The notes under the pieces were generated by a model. It had not been told where the DNA came from, made no database searches, and was given only the letters and a program-made list of their open reading frames with translations. Made by a program: the position numbers and the translations under genes. This document shows, piece after piece, positions 20,463 to 28,820 of a DNA stretch of 64,000 nt (positions are counted from its first letter, which is position 1; every line of letters begins with the position of its first letter). The stretch comes from Caldifarciminota bacterium (lineage in GTDB: Bacteria; Hydrothermota; Hydrothermia; LBFQ01; DSFT01): contig JANXBH010000005.1 of assembly GCA_025060695.1 (NCBI GenBank), forward strand, positions 32,849 through 96,848, in the 5' to 3' direction.

Positions 20463-20967
20463 TTTTATCCATCCAATCTTTCATAATAATTGCTCTTTTT
20501 TCAGGAGATATATAGTCTATAATTAAGATACCATTTAAATGGTCTATTTCATGTTGTATAGCTCTTGCTAATAGTCCTTTTGCCTGTATTTCAAAGTCTT
20601 CAAATGTTCTTGTTTTTAAATTTAGTTTTTTTGCCCTTACAATAATAAAACTTGCCCTCTGTATTTTTACGTATAGTTCAGGAAATGACAAGCAACCTTC
20701 TTCGTCAATTTCTATACCCTCTTTGTAAACTATTGTAGGATTTGCCAATACTAAAAATCCCTTTCCTTCTTTTACTGCATCTAAATCTATTGCACATAGT
20801 CTATAAATTTTGCCTATTTGATTTGCTGATATTCCTAAACCGTCGTAGTATCTCATAGTATCTATTAAATCAAGGGCTAATTGTAGTATTTCGGAGTTTA
20901 GTTGCTCTACTTCTTGCGTCTTTGTTCTTAAAAATTTATTTGGATAAATTAGAATTTCCTTAACCAC
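20413..20967 (-). CDS. def: Peptide deformylase
   Basis: Metallohydrolase that removes the N-formyl group from nascent proteins, 184 residues. Motif 1 is GLGISANQIG (Ser replaces the usual first Ala), motif 2 is EEGCLSFP with the metal-binding Cys, and motif 3 is QHEIDHLNG with both metal-binding His and the catalytic Glu. It begins one base into the yajC stop, so it is coupled to yajC. It overlaps the convergent SDR gene by 50 nt; the overlapping codons encode the C-terminal helix, where the family is variable. Confidence 0.95.
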   Translation of the reverse strand: MVKEILIYPNKFLRTKTQEVEQLNSEILQLALDLIDTMRYYDGLGISANQIGKIYRLCAIDLDAVKEGKGFLVLANPTIVYKEGIEIDEEGCLSFPELYVKIQRASFIIVRAKKLNLKTRTFEDFEIQAKGLLARAIQHEIDHLNGILIIDYISPEKRAIIMKDWMDKIKTKQITYEQASVKEK

Positions 20968-21233
20968 TACTTTACTACCTCATTTATTGCCCATTTTTTA
21001 ATTTTTAAAACTGTCTTTTCACTTTCAATTAGCACGTAGTCATCACCTATAGTTTGAATCTCTCCTATTATTCCTGATATCGTAATCACTTTATCCCCTT
21101 TCTTCAAGTTCTTTATCATTTGTTCTTTCCTTTTCTTTTCCCTTTGTTGTGGTAATATAAGAATTAAGTATAGCACAACAAAAAGAAGTAAGTAAAATAT
21201 TAAAAGCGAAATCCAATTACCTTGTTCTTGCAT
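20967..21233 (-). CDS. yajC: Preprotein translocase subunit YajC
   Basis: Accessory subunit of the SecDF-YajC complex, 88 residues: one N-terminal membrane helix (WISLLIFYLLLFVVLYLILI) followed by the diagnostic LPQQREKKRKEQMIKNLKKGD and a small domain VITISGIIGEIQTIGDDYVLIE. A -10 element stands 9 nt before the ATG, so the mRNA is probably leaderless. def follows in overlap. secD and secF are not in the window. Confidence 0.93.
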   Translation of the reverse strand: MQEQGNWISLLIFYLLLFVVLYLILILPQQREKKRKEQMIKNLKKGDKVITISGIIGEIQTIGDDYVLIESEKTVLKIKKWAINEVVK

Positions 21234-21277
21234 ATTTAGAAAATTTTAAAGGTTATTAGCTTTAAAATTGTTAAACT
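21234..21277. promoter_or_regulatory. Divergent promoters of yajC and the Trm112-like gene
   Basis: The minus-strand TAAAAT at 21248-21243 and the plus-strand TAAAAT at 21263-21268 each end 9 nt before their start codons. The arrangement is symmetric, with identical spacing on both sides. Confidence 0.65.
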
Positions 21278-21451
21278 ATGGAAGAAAAAATTCTTAATGA
21301 GCTTTTAGAAATCTTGGCATGTCCAATATGCAAGGGTGATATAGAGTATAAACAGGATGAAAACAAACTTATATGTAATAAGTGTAGATTAAAATTTCCC
21401 ATAAAGGAAGGTATTCCCATACTATTGGAGGAAGAAGCGGAAAAGTTTTAG
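21278..21451 (+). CDS. Trm112/YcaR-family zinc-ribbon protein, 57 residues
   Basis: A short protein with a four-cysteine zinc ribbon: [13 protein letters not shown] then [20 protein letters not shown]. This is the Trm112/YcaR (UPF0434) pattern, in which the C-terminal IPILL segment is constant. Eukaryotic Trm112 activates methyltransferases; the bacterial role is unclear. The ATG is 9 nt after a -10 element and the stop is 6 nt before porU, so it is probably the first gene of the porU transcript. Confidence 0.85.
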   Translation: MEEKILNELLEILACPICKGDIEYKQDENKLICNKCRLKFPIKEGIPILLEEEAEKF

Positions 21452-21457
21452 AAGTCT

Positions 21458-24400
21458 ATGTTATATATTCTCACTTTTTTTGAAGTTTTAAAGAATAATC
21501 CAGATGAATTTGAATTTTTGTTTGAAATACCAGAAGTTTATAATCCTACAATTTACTCTTATAAAATTGCTATTCCTCCAGATGGTTACTACGAAATTTC
21601 CTACGAAGTTTTAAATTATTCAAAGTTAAACTATAGTGATATTTTAAATTTATCGAGCGATAAAGTTTTTGAAGTTAATAGAAAAAATGCGATAGATTTG
21701 GAATACATTGAACTAAAAATTAATCCATACTATAAAGTAAATGATGAACTATATATTAGAAACAAAATTAAATTCAGAGTAAAGTTCTACTTATCTGAAA
21801 GTAAAAAAGTAGGTGATTATTTACCACACCATAGAGAATTTATAAATTTTCCATTTCCTAAAAGTTGGATAAAAAAGAAAGTACTTTCAACTCCTCCAGA
21901 CTTCTTTTCTATGGCTCAATTTTGGATTAAGATAAAAATAAAAGAAAGAGGTGTTTATAAAATATCCGCTGCCGATTTAATAAATTTAGGCATTTTGCAA
22001 GAATACTTAACAATAAACAGAATTTCCTTATTCGCAAAAATTGACACTTTCAATAGTTCGTTAATTTATGCGGATAGTTTAATAAAACAAGTTTCAATTC
22101 ATGTATATGATGAAAATGGTGATGGTATTTTAAATCAAAATGATTATATTTTATTTTTTGGAGAAGGTTCTGAGGGTTTCAGAAACTACAATAATTCAAT
22201 AGTTTTCTATAGAAATCCATATGATGTTTATAGTTATTACATACTTGGAATAAACTCAAATATTCCTCCAAAGTTTATGACAATAACCAATTTTAATTAT
22301 GGTCAAACTATTTACTCAACTGGTATGTATAGGCATGATAGTGATTTGATTAATACAGGCAAAAAAGGAAGAATTTGGCTTGGTGAGGAAATAAAGTATA
22401 GTAATAGCTTTAATTTCAATTTAGAAGGTATTGTTTCAAATACTGGAAGTTTGACTTTGTCAATAGTAGGTGCTGAGCCATTAGCTCCCAATGAATGCGG
22501 AAACGGAAAATTGCAGATTGTACTAAATAACCAGGAATTAGACAATAACTTTATAGTTTTTGATGTTCAAAGAACTACAAAAAGCTATAATATTTCAAAT
22601 TTACAATATTCTAATAATATTTCTATAAACGTATTATCTTCAAATTGTTCAAATCCAAGATTTTATTTAGACTATTTTGAAGTTAGATATACAAGAAATA
22701 TACCTGAGGAGGGTAGTGTATATTTCCAAACTACCGCATCTGCAAGAATTACAAATAATGCTCTTATGGTTTTAGATATTACAAATTTATACGAACCTGT
22801 AATTTTAAATAATTTTTCAGATAATGTAGTGCCTAATAAAATATACTTCATATCAAAAACTTATTTAAAACCGCTAAGTATTGAAATTATAAATATAACT
22901 GAAAACTTGTATAGTCTAAGTAATGTTGAGTATATTATAATAGGACCAAATGATTGGTTTAATTCTATAAATAATTACATTGAATTCAGAAAAAGATATT
23001 TTCCAACTATATGTGGCGTAAATTTTTGTATAGATTCTACGGGTTTTCATAATGTAAAGTATATTTCAATTGAAAATGTATTTGAGCAATTTGGTTTTGG
23101 TATGAAAGACCCTGTTGCTATAAGAAATTTTCTATATACATTATATAGGAATTCTCAAAATTTACTATATGGCTTATTATTAGGCGATGCAACTTATGAT
23201 TATAGAAATATTCTTCAAAAAGGTGGAAATATTCTTCCCGTTTACTACGATTTTAATGAAAGTTTTGATATAAATCTTTCATTTGCCGGTTCATTTGATG
23301 ACTTTTATTTTGATTTTAGTGGAGATAGGTATGCGGATATAAACTATGCAAGGTTTCCTGCAAGAGATAAATCAGAAGTTTTTAACTATTTTAAAAAAGT
23401 AATAGACTACGAATTAAATAGATTTTTTTCTGACTGGAAAAATAGATTATTGCTCGTAGCGGATGATTTTTCTAATCCATACCCATGTGAAAGTTCATGG
23501 CATTTGCTTCCTTCTGACAATATTCAAAAATTCTATATACCTAAAAATGTCATAGTTCATCATTTATATATGCACGAATATCCATTAGAAGGTGGAAGAA
23601 AACCTACCGCTAATAGAGATTTTATTGATAGATTCAATAATGGCTATCTATTAATTAATATATTCTCTCATGGAAATCCCTCTCAAATAGCAAGTGAAAT
23701 GCTACTTTCACTAATGGACGTTCAAAAGTTAAATGCATATAATAAGCCTCCATTTGTATTGATTTTAAGTTGCAAAACTAATGTCTTTGATAGATTGGAT
23801 GGAGATTTAGCAGGACCTAAAGGACTTGGAGAATATTTAGTTACTTACACTGGTGGAGCTATTGGTGTTCTCTCTTCGACAGCCCTTTCATTTGTAGGAG
23901 CTAATGTAGCTTATGCACAGCAAATATTTTCTGCATTAAAAACTAATAGACCTTATCCTATGGGATATATATCTAAACTTGGGAAAAATAACTGGTATTA
24001 TGTTCTCTTTGGTGATCCATCGGTTATGATAGGTTATCCAGACACTAATAGTAATTTATCTTTTCCTGATAGTGCCTTCGTAGGTGCTTTATACAAAGGT
24101 TCATTTTTGGAAACGAAAAACTATAGTGTTAGCATTAGCTTAATCCCATCTACAAGGGTGGTGGTAGATGCAACATGTTCTCCACCTCAAAGTTATAATA
24201 TATTAGAACCTCATAGAATTTTATATAGAGCCTATATTAATACTGATTCCTTGAAAGTATTTATCCCAAAGGATTTAAATCCAAATAGAAAATTACAACT
24301 AAGGGGCGTTTATGCTTATTCTAACAAGTTTAAGGATTCTATAAGTTTAGGTTTTAAAGCTGAACTAATTGAACAAGATAATGAAGGTCCAAAGTTAAAA

Positions 24401-24997
24401 TTATTGTATTATTTAAAGGAAGTTTTTGATAGTTCTAAATTTACACCAAAAGTAAGATTAACTCTATGGGCAAGTGATGAACATGGTATATATTTAAGTC
24501 CAGGTTATAGAGATGTAGAAATTTATATAGATGACGTGGAGGTTATAAAACTTACCGATAAATTTATCTATGAACCTAATAGTTTTACAACTGGTAGTGC
24601 GGATTTTGAATTGGACTTTTCAAATAATCAAGGTTGGCATAAATTAACACTTAGAGCATTTGATAACTACAATAACTTTTCTACTAAAGACTACTATCTA
24701 AACTTTTCAGACGAAAATATTTCAGTATACGATTTACTTGTATATCCAAATCCTTATAAAAAAGGTCCTTTTTATATTACATTTAATTCAAATAGTCAAG
24801 CTAACGCCCAATTTAAAATTTACACTTTAAATAGTAATTTAATATATGCAAGTTCAAGATATACCATAAATCCAGGTTTTAATGTTTTAAAATTAGAGAA
24901 TCTGGATATAGGAAGTGGTTTATATATTTTGGTCTTAGAATTAAAGAAGGAAAACCGAAGTTTAAAAGTAAGGAAAAAATTTGCTGTTGTTAAGTAA
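21458..24997 (+). CDS. porU: Type IX secretion system sortase PorU-like (C25 peptidase)
   Basis: A 1179-residue C25 (gingipain-family) cysteine peptidase. The catalytic region shows LLINIFSHGNPSQIASE (His) and PFVLILSCKTNVFD (Cys) followed by LGEYLVTYTGGAIGVLSSTA, as in PorU, which cleaves T9SS cargo signals and attaches cargo to the surface. The N-terminal 400 residues are beta-rich; the C-terminus ends in its own T9SS-type module (VYDLLVYPNPYKKGPFYITF ... GLYILVLELKK). An in-frame stop seven bases upstream fixes the start, leaving MLYILTFF as the only hydrophobic N-terminus. It overlaps the convergent MFS gene by 8 nt. No porV or porQ homologue is adjacent. Confidence 0.85.
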   Translation: MLYILTFFEVLKNNPDEFEFLFEIPEVYNPTIYSYKIAIPPDGYYEISYEVLNYSKLNYSDILNLSSDKVFEVNRKNAIDLEYIELKINPYYKVNDELYIRNKIKFRVKFYLSESKKVGDYLPHHREFINFPFPKSWIKKKVLSTPPDFFSMAQFWIKIKIKERGVYKISAADLINLGILQEYLTINRISLFAKIDTFNSSLIYADSLIKQVSIHVYDENGDGILNQNDYILFFGEGSEGFRNYNNSIVFYRNPYDVYSYYILGINSNIPPKFMTITNFNYGQTIYSTGMYRHDSDLINTGKKGRIWLGEEIKYSNSFNFNLEGIVSNTGSLTLSIVGAEPLAPNECGNGKLQIVLNNQELDNNFIVFDVQRTTKSYNISNLQYSNNISINVLSSNCSNPRFYLDYFEVRYTRNIPEEGSVYFQTTASARITNNALMVLDITNLYEPVILNNFSDNVVPNKIYFISKTYLKPLSIEIINITENLYSLSNVEYIIIGPNDWFNSINNYIEFRKRYFPTICGVNFCIDSTGFHNVKYISIENVFEQFGFGMKDPVAIRNFLYTLYRNSQNLLYGLLLGDATYDYRNILQKGGNILPVYYDFNESFDINLSFAGSFDDFYFDFSGDRYADINYARFPARDKSEVFNYFKKVIDYELNRFFSDWKNRLLLVADDFSNPYPCESSWHLLPSDNIQKFYIPKNVIVHHLYMHEYPLEGGRKPTANRDFIDRFNNGYLLINIFSHGNPSQIASEMLLSLMDVQKLNAYNKPPFVLILSCKTNVFDRLDGDLAGPKGLGEYLVTYTGGAIGVLSSTALSFVGANVAYAQQIFSALKTNRPYPMGYISKLGKNNWYYVLFGDPSVMIGYPDTNSNLSFPDSAFVGALYKGSFLETKNYSVSISLIPSTRVVVDATCSPPQSYNILEPHRILYRAYINTDSLKVFIPKDLNPNRKLQLRGVYAYSNKFKDSISLGFKAELIEQDNEGPKLKLLYYLKEVFDSSKFTPKVRLTLWASDEHGIYLSPGYRDVEIYIDDVEVIKLTDKFIYEPNSFTTGSADFELDFSNNQGWHKLTLRAFDNYNNFSTKDYYLNFSDENISVYDLLVYPNPYKKGPFYITFNSNSQANAQFKIYTLNSNLIYASSRYTINPGFNVLKLENLDIGSGLYILVLELKKENRSLKVRKKFAVVK

Positions 24998-26162
24998 AAT
25001 TCAAGTAGCGTCTAAACAAGTACAAGTATAAAACCGTACTTAATAAACTAAAACTACTTATACTAAACCACATTAGTACGTGGCTATTTTTATAAATATC
25101 TACTATCATACCTCCTATTATAGGACCTAAAGACCATCCTAAGCCTTGAATAAATCCGAAAAATCCCATATAGCTTCCAAGTTTCTCTTTATCTGATAGA
25201 ATACTTGCCATGGTTTGACCTGAAGGAACTGCAAACATTTCCGCTATGGTTATTATAACTATAGATACTATAAGTCCATAAAAATCTTTCATAAATCCAA
25301 TTGAGAAGTATCCTATAAAGTAGAAGAATGTTCCCAAAATAAGGGCTTTCTTTTGATTAATTCTATCAATATAATTTGAGATAGGGATTTGCAAAAATAC
25401 CACGAGTATTCCATTTATTGCATACAAAATACCAAGTTCATTATTATCTATTGAAACGAAATTAGTTGCATAAACTGATAGTGTTGATATCAACTGACTC
25501 ATAGTTATAAAAAAACCAAGAGAAAAAGTTGAAAATAGTATAAAAATTTTATTGCTCAATATTTCATTTATAGGAAATTCAAAATTTCTTGAATTTCTAT
25601 TAGATTTGACATTGGGTATTGTTAGCATTAGCATAATTGCGGAGAGTATAGTTGCAAGAAAGGAAATAAAAAATAACAATGAATAGGACTTTGTCGAAAT
25701 TATTCCCCCAATTGCAGGTCCAAGCGCCCATCCTAAATTAACTCCAACCCTACTTATACTATAGGCAAAATTTCTTTCCTCTTCTTTACTTAATTGTGCT
25801 ACAAGTATATCAAGATTTGACATGTTAATATTAAAAAACAAGGCATTTAAAATGAGTATAGGGACAAATAATCTATAATCTAAATTGAATGCTATTGTTA
25901 GACTAATAAAAAGGAATATAAACGACCTTACAAAGAATGATACAATGAGAACATGTTTTGAACCAAATTGGTCTGATAATATCCCACCTAAGATTCTTCC
26001 AAATATACCAATTAGTCCTGAAATACCAAGTATTGAACCTATTAGACTCATAGATATGTTCTTGACTTCGTATAAATATATTGATAAAAATGGGAAAGCT
26101 ACTGAAAATCCAAATGCCATGATTAAGCGAGCAAAAGCCAAACTTAAAATATCTCTATTCAA
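24990..26162 (-). CDS. Major facilitator superfamily transporter
   Basis: A 390-residue protein with 12 predicted membrane helices. The MFS loop motif appears after helix two as GRILGGILSDQFGSKHVLIV, and the internal repeat shows again as GWALGPAIGG and GWSLGPIIGG in helices five and eleven. This resembles drug-efflux-like (DHA1) members, but the substrate cannot be told. Translation apparently starts at a TTG about 21 nt after the shared -10 element, so this side of the bidirectional promoter has a short leader. It overlaps porU tail to tail. Confidence 0.8.
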   Translation of the reverse strand: MNRDILSLAFARLIMAFGFSVAFPFLSIYLYEVKNISMSLIGSILGISGLIGIFGRILGGILSDQFGSKHVLIVSFFVRSFIFLFISLTIAFNLDYRLFVPILILNALFFNINMSNLDILVAQLSKEEERNFAYSISRVGVNLGWALGPAIGGIISTKSYSLLFFISFLATILSAIMLMLTIPNVKSNRNSRNFEFPINEILSNKIFILFSTFSLGFFITMSQLISTLSVYATNFVSIDNNELGILYAINGILVVFLQIPISNYIDRINQKKALILGTFFYFIGYFSIGFMKDFYGLIVSIVIITIAEMFAVPSGQTMASILSDKEKLGSYMGFFGFIQGLGWSLGPIIGGMIVDIYKNSHVLMWFSISSFSLLSTVLYLYLFRRYLNFT

Positions 26163-26175
26163 GATTATACAATAA

Positions 26176-26192
26176 GCTTTAAAATTTTAAGG
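26176..26192. promoter_or_regulatory. Palindromic bidirectional promoter (MFS and TPR genes)
   Basis: GCTTTAAAATTTTAAGG is almost its own reverse complement, so one element contains both TAAAAT cores: plus strand 26180-26185, 9 nt before the TPR gene ATG, and minus strand 26189-26184, about 21 nt before the MFS TTG. No second copy is present in the 32-base gap. Confidence 0.6.
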
Positions 26193-26194
26193 TT

Positions 26195-27319
26195 ATGTTA
26201 ATATTAATAATTAGTCAAATAACGAGGCAGGATACTGCTAAAATGTGGTTTTCAGTAGCAAAAGACTATTTTCAAAAGAACCAATTTCAAAGTGCAATTG
26301 AAAATTACAAGAGGGCACTTTCATACGATGATAAGTTCTTACCAGCATATTTAGAACTTGCTTTATCATATGTTGCTATTAAACAAGCTGACTCCGCACT
26401 AATGGTATATGAAAAAATTACTAAGCTATTTCCTGAGAGACCTGAAGGTTATCAAGGTTTAGGCTATATTTATGGATATATAAAAAACGACTATCAAAAG
26501 TCTATAGAAAATTATAAAAAAGCTCTTGAAATAGATCATAATAACGAAACTATAATAAAACTGCTACTTGGTGTATGTGAAAAAGCAAAGGATTACACAA
26601 CTGCGGAAAGCTTGTACGTAAATTTATTAAAAAAATATCCAAATGATAAAAAACTACTTAAATCTTACGTACAAATTCTTGTTAGACTTGAAAGATATAA
26701 AGATGTTTCTGACAAGATAGAAGAATTATATAGTATTGATAGTAGTGATAAAGAAATTATCGTTTTAGGTTATAGTGTAAATCAAAGACTTCAAAATGAA
26801 AATGTTAAGTTGTATAAACCAAGATATTTAAAATATCTTGAAAGACTATATAGTTTAGAGCCTAACAATGTTGATTATTTAGATGCTATTGTGAATGAAG
26901 CTATAAGTGATAAAAATTATAAAAAAGCGGTAAACTACCTTGAAAACTATCTGAAAGCAAATGAAAATTCTTCAGTATATTTGAAACTGGGAACAATATA
27001 TTTTGAATATCTAAAAAATTATTCAAAGGCTGAAGAACTATTTAATAGGGCTATTTCTTTAGCTCAGCGTGAAGGTCAATCCTTAGTTATAGCTTTTGCT
27101 AATGCAAGTCTTGGAGATATTTACTTGGATAGAGCTCAAAGCTTATTTAACAACGAAAAATATAGTGATGCAATAAAACTATATGATGTCGCAATAAACT
27201 ACTATACAAAATCACTAAATACTGCAACTGGAACTCTAAAGAACTACGTATCAGAACAACTTGAAAGAGCAAGGAAGTATAGACAAACTTCTTGGAGAAG
27301 GGCGAATAATATAGAGTAA
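26195..27319 (+). CDS. Tetratricopeptide-repeat protein, probably exported
   Basis: A 374-residue helical-repeat protein. TPR units are visible from residue 20 onward: MWFSVAKDYFQKNQFQSAIENYKRAL is the first in effect, followed by repeats ending ALSYDD, KITKLFPERP and KALEIDHNN and, after a looser central part, AVNYLENYLKANENS. The start is fixed by a -10 element at 9 nt and an in-frame TAA 15 nt upstream, so the N-terminus MLILIISQ is the whole hydrophobic segment before charged sequence. If exported, this is a seven-residue signal followed by Gln. The HNH gene follows after two bases. Confidence 0.8.
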   Translation: MLILIISQITRQDTAKMWFSVAKDYFQKNQFQSAIENYKRALSYDDKFLPAYLELALSYVAIKQADSALMVYEKITKLFPERPEGYQGLGYIYGYIKNDYQKSIENYKKALEIDHNNETIIKLLLGVCEKAKDYTTAESLYVNLLKKYPNDKKLLKSYVQILVRLERYKDVSDKIEELYSIDSSDKEIIVLGYSVNQRLQNENVKLYKPRYLKYLERLYSLEPNNVDYLDAIVNEAISDKNYKKAVNYLENYLKANENSSVYLKLGTIYFEYLKNYSKAEELFNRAISLAQREGQSLVIAFANASLGDIYLDRAQSLFNNEKYSDAIKLYDVAINYYTKSLNTATGTLKNYVSEQLERARKYRQTSWRRANNIE

Positions 27320-27321
27320 GC

Positions 27322-27819
27322 TTGAGTCGGGTTTTAGTATTAAATCAAACTTTTGAACCGTTAAATATTATAAGTATAAAAAGAGCAATAAAGTTAATAT
27401 TTACATTAAAAGCGGATATAATTTATGCTAATAGCAAGCTAATAAGAGCGCAAAGTATAGCTATACCTGAGCCAAGTGTTATAAGACTTAAATACTATAT
27501 TAAGGTAAAGTACAAAGAACCTTCTCTGTCAAAAAAAAATATAATTTTAAGAGATAGAAGGACATGTCAATATTGTGGAACTCAAAAGGGACCATTTACA
27601 GTTGATCATATTACTCCAAAGTCAAGAGGTGGTAAGGACACTTGGGAAAATTTAGTTTGTGCTTGCATGAAGTGCAATTTAAAAAAGGGAGATATGTTAC
27701 CAGAGGAAGTAGGTATGAAATTAATTTCTAAGCCAAGGAAACCCACATATTTTGAACTAAATATTTTAAGAGATAGCATTCCAGATGAAAGATGGAAGGA
27801 ATTTTTATACTTAAAATAG
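27322..27819 (+). CDS. HNH endonuclease
   Basis: A 165-residue HNH nuclease of the small bacterial type that opens with a MSRVLVLNQTFEPLN segment. The metal-binding core is CQYCG followed by FTVDHITPKSRGGKDTWENLVCACMKCNLKKGD, containing both Cys pairs, the catalytic DH and the Asn. Translation starts at a TTG three bases after the TPR gene stop. No phage or restriction gene surrounds it; such stand-alone HNH proteins are common in FCB genomes and their task is unknown. It overlaps the following gene by 28 nt. Confidence 0.85.
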   Translation: MSRVLVLNQTFEPLNIISIKRAIKLIFTLKADIIYANSKLIRAQSIAIPEPSVIRLKYYIKVKYKEPSLSKKNIILRDRRTCQYCGTQKGPFTVDHITPKSRGGKDTWENLVCACMKCNLKKGDMLPEEVGMKLISKPRKPTYFELNILRDSIPDERWKEFLYLK

Positions 27820-28820
27820 TTGGTGATACGAACTTAATAAGAGTTTCTAAAGACCCAAACTTTGAAATAAATAGCCTTGTAAAGGAATTTTTAAATAAAG
27901 GTTATCCATTTACTACGTTTAATTTAATAAAAATAGGCAAAATTCAAGATACCATAGTAATTGAATACAGTTTTACTAAAGGTGCGATTTATATAGTAAA
28001 ATCAATTAAATTTTCAGATTATTACTCAAAGAAATTTGTCTATCAAAGATTTTTAAATAACTTCAAAAATTCCATTTTAGACTTTCAGAATATTAGCAAA
28101 ACTATAAATAGTCTTGATAATTTTTATAAATTAGAAACTCAACTAACTATAGAAAAGGAGTATTTAGTTCTTAAGAATAAAAAAATACCTTTTGAAGGTT
28201 ATGGAGGGCTTACGATTTCAGATACTCAGATAAATGGGAACGTTAGTCTAAGATTTGATTTTTTAAAATTCATCTATAGTAAAAATTTCAAGAACATTGG
28301 TCTTGAATTTCCATTTCCTATAAAATTTCCAAATAATTTCGGTTTTTCCTATTATAGTATTTTAGAAGATAAAAACTTTGAAGTATATGCAAATATTTCT
28401 GGATACATTATGGGTTATAGACTTTATAACGATAAATTGGGTATTTTTGGAGCTTATAGTAAGCATAGTATTTATTTAAGATTAGATGCGTTGAATTTTT
28501 TTTATAAATTATTTTTCAACTATGAAAACAAATTTTTAAACTTGCAGTTTTCTATAAACCAAATTGATAAAAATGTAATAGGTGGTTCTCATAGTATTTT
28601 GGGTTATCTTGACAATTCCATTATTTGTAATAACTACTTGTTCTTAACTTTTAGAACGAACTTAAATTTTTTCTTACCAGTTTTTCAAATATATTGGATT
28701 GACAAAAGTAAAATGCTGTATTCCTATGGATTGGGTATAGGTAATGAAAGTTTTGGTATATATTTTATTATAAATGGTAGGGAAAACAAGCCCTACCTTC
28801 ACTTTCTAATTAAAAGTTAA
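27792..28820 (+). CDS. Omp85/BamA-like small outer-membrane protein
   Basis: A 342-residue protein. The first 115 residues resemble POTRA-type folds (INSLVKEFLNKGYPF ... KGAIYIVKSIKFSD; VYQRFLNNFKNSILDF), and the rest is a beta-barrel with GGLTISDTQINGNVSLRFDF, IGLEFPFPIKFPNNFG and a penultimate LGIGNESFGIYFIINGR strand. This suggests a reduced BamA/TamA-family member. The start lies 28 nt inside the HNH gene, leaving MEGIFILKIVG as a minimal signal. It converges with the porin-like gene (11-nt overlap). A hairpin lies within its last codons. Confidence 0.5.
   Translation: MEGIFILKIVGDTNLIRVSKDPNFEINSLVKEFLNKGYPFTTFNLIKIGKIQDTIVIEYSFTKGAIYIVKSIKFSDYYSKKFVYQRFLNNFKNSILDFQNISKTINSLDNFYKLETQLTIEKEYLVLKNKKIPFEGYGGLTISDTQINGNVSLRFDFLKFIYSKNFKNIGLEFPFPIKFPNNFGFSYYSILEDKNFEVYANISGYIMGYRLYNDKLGIFGAYSKHSIYLRLDALNFFYKLFFNYENKFLNLQFSINQIDKNVIGGSHSILGYLDNSIICNNYLFLTFRTNLNFFLPVFQIYWIDKSKMLYSYGLGIGNESFGIYFIINGRENKPYLHFLIKS
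28776..28797. terminator. Hairpin at convergent gene ends
   Basis: GGTAGGG-AAAACAAG-CCCTACC is a perfect seven-pair stem with an eight-base loop, inside the final codons of the Omp85-like gene and just past the end of the opposing gene. The following TTCACTTTCT is only weakly T-rich on the plus strand. It may end transcription from both sides. Confidence 0.45.

Noticed and set aside
27322-27819. HNH nuclease as part of a mobile element or defence island
   Set aside because: No transposase, integrase, inverted repeats, target duplications or restriction genes are seen around it.
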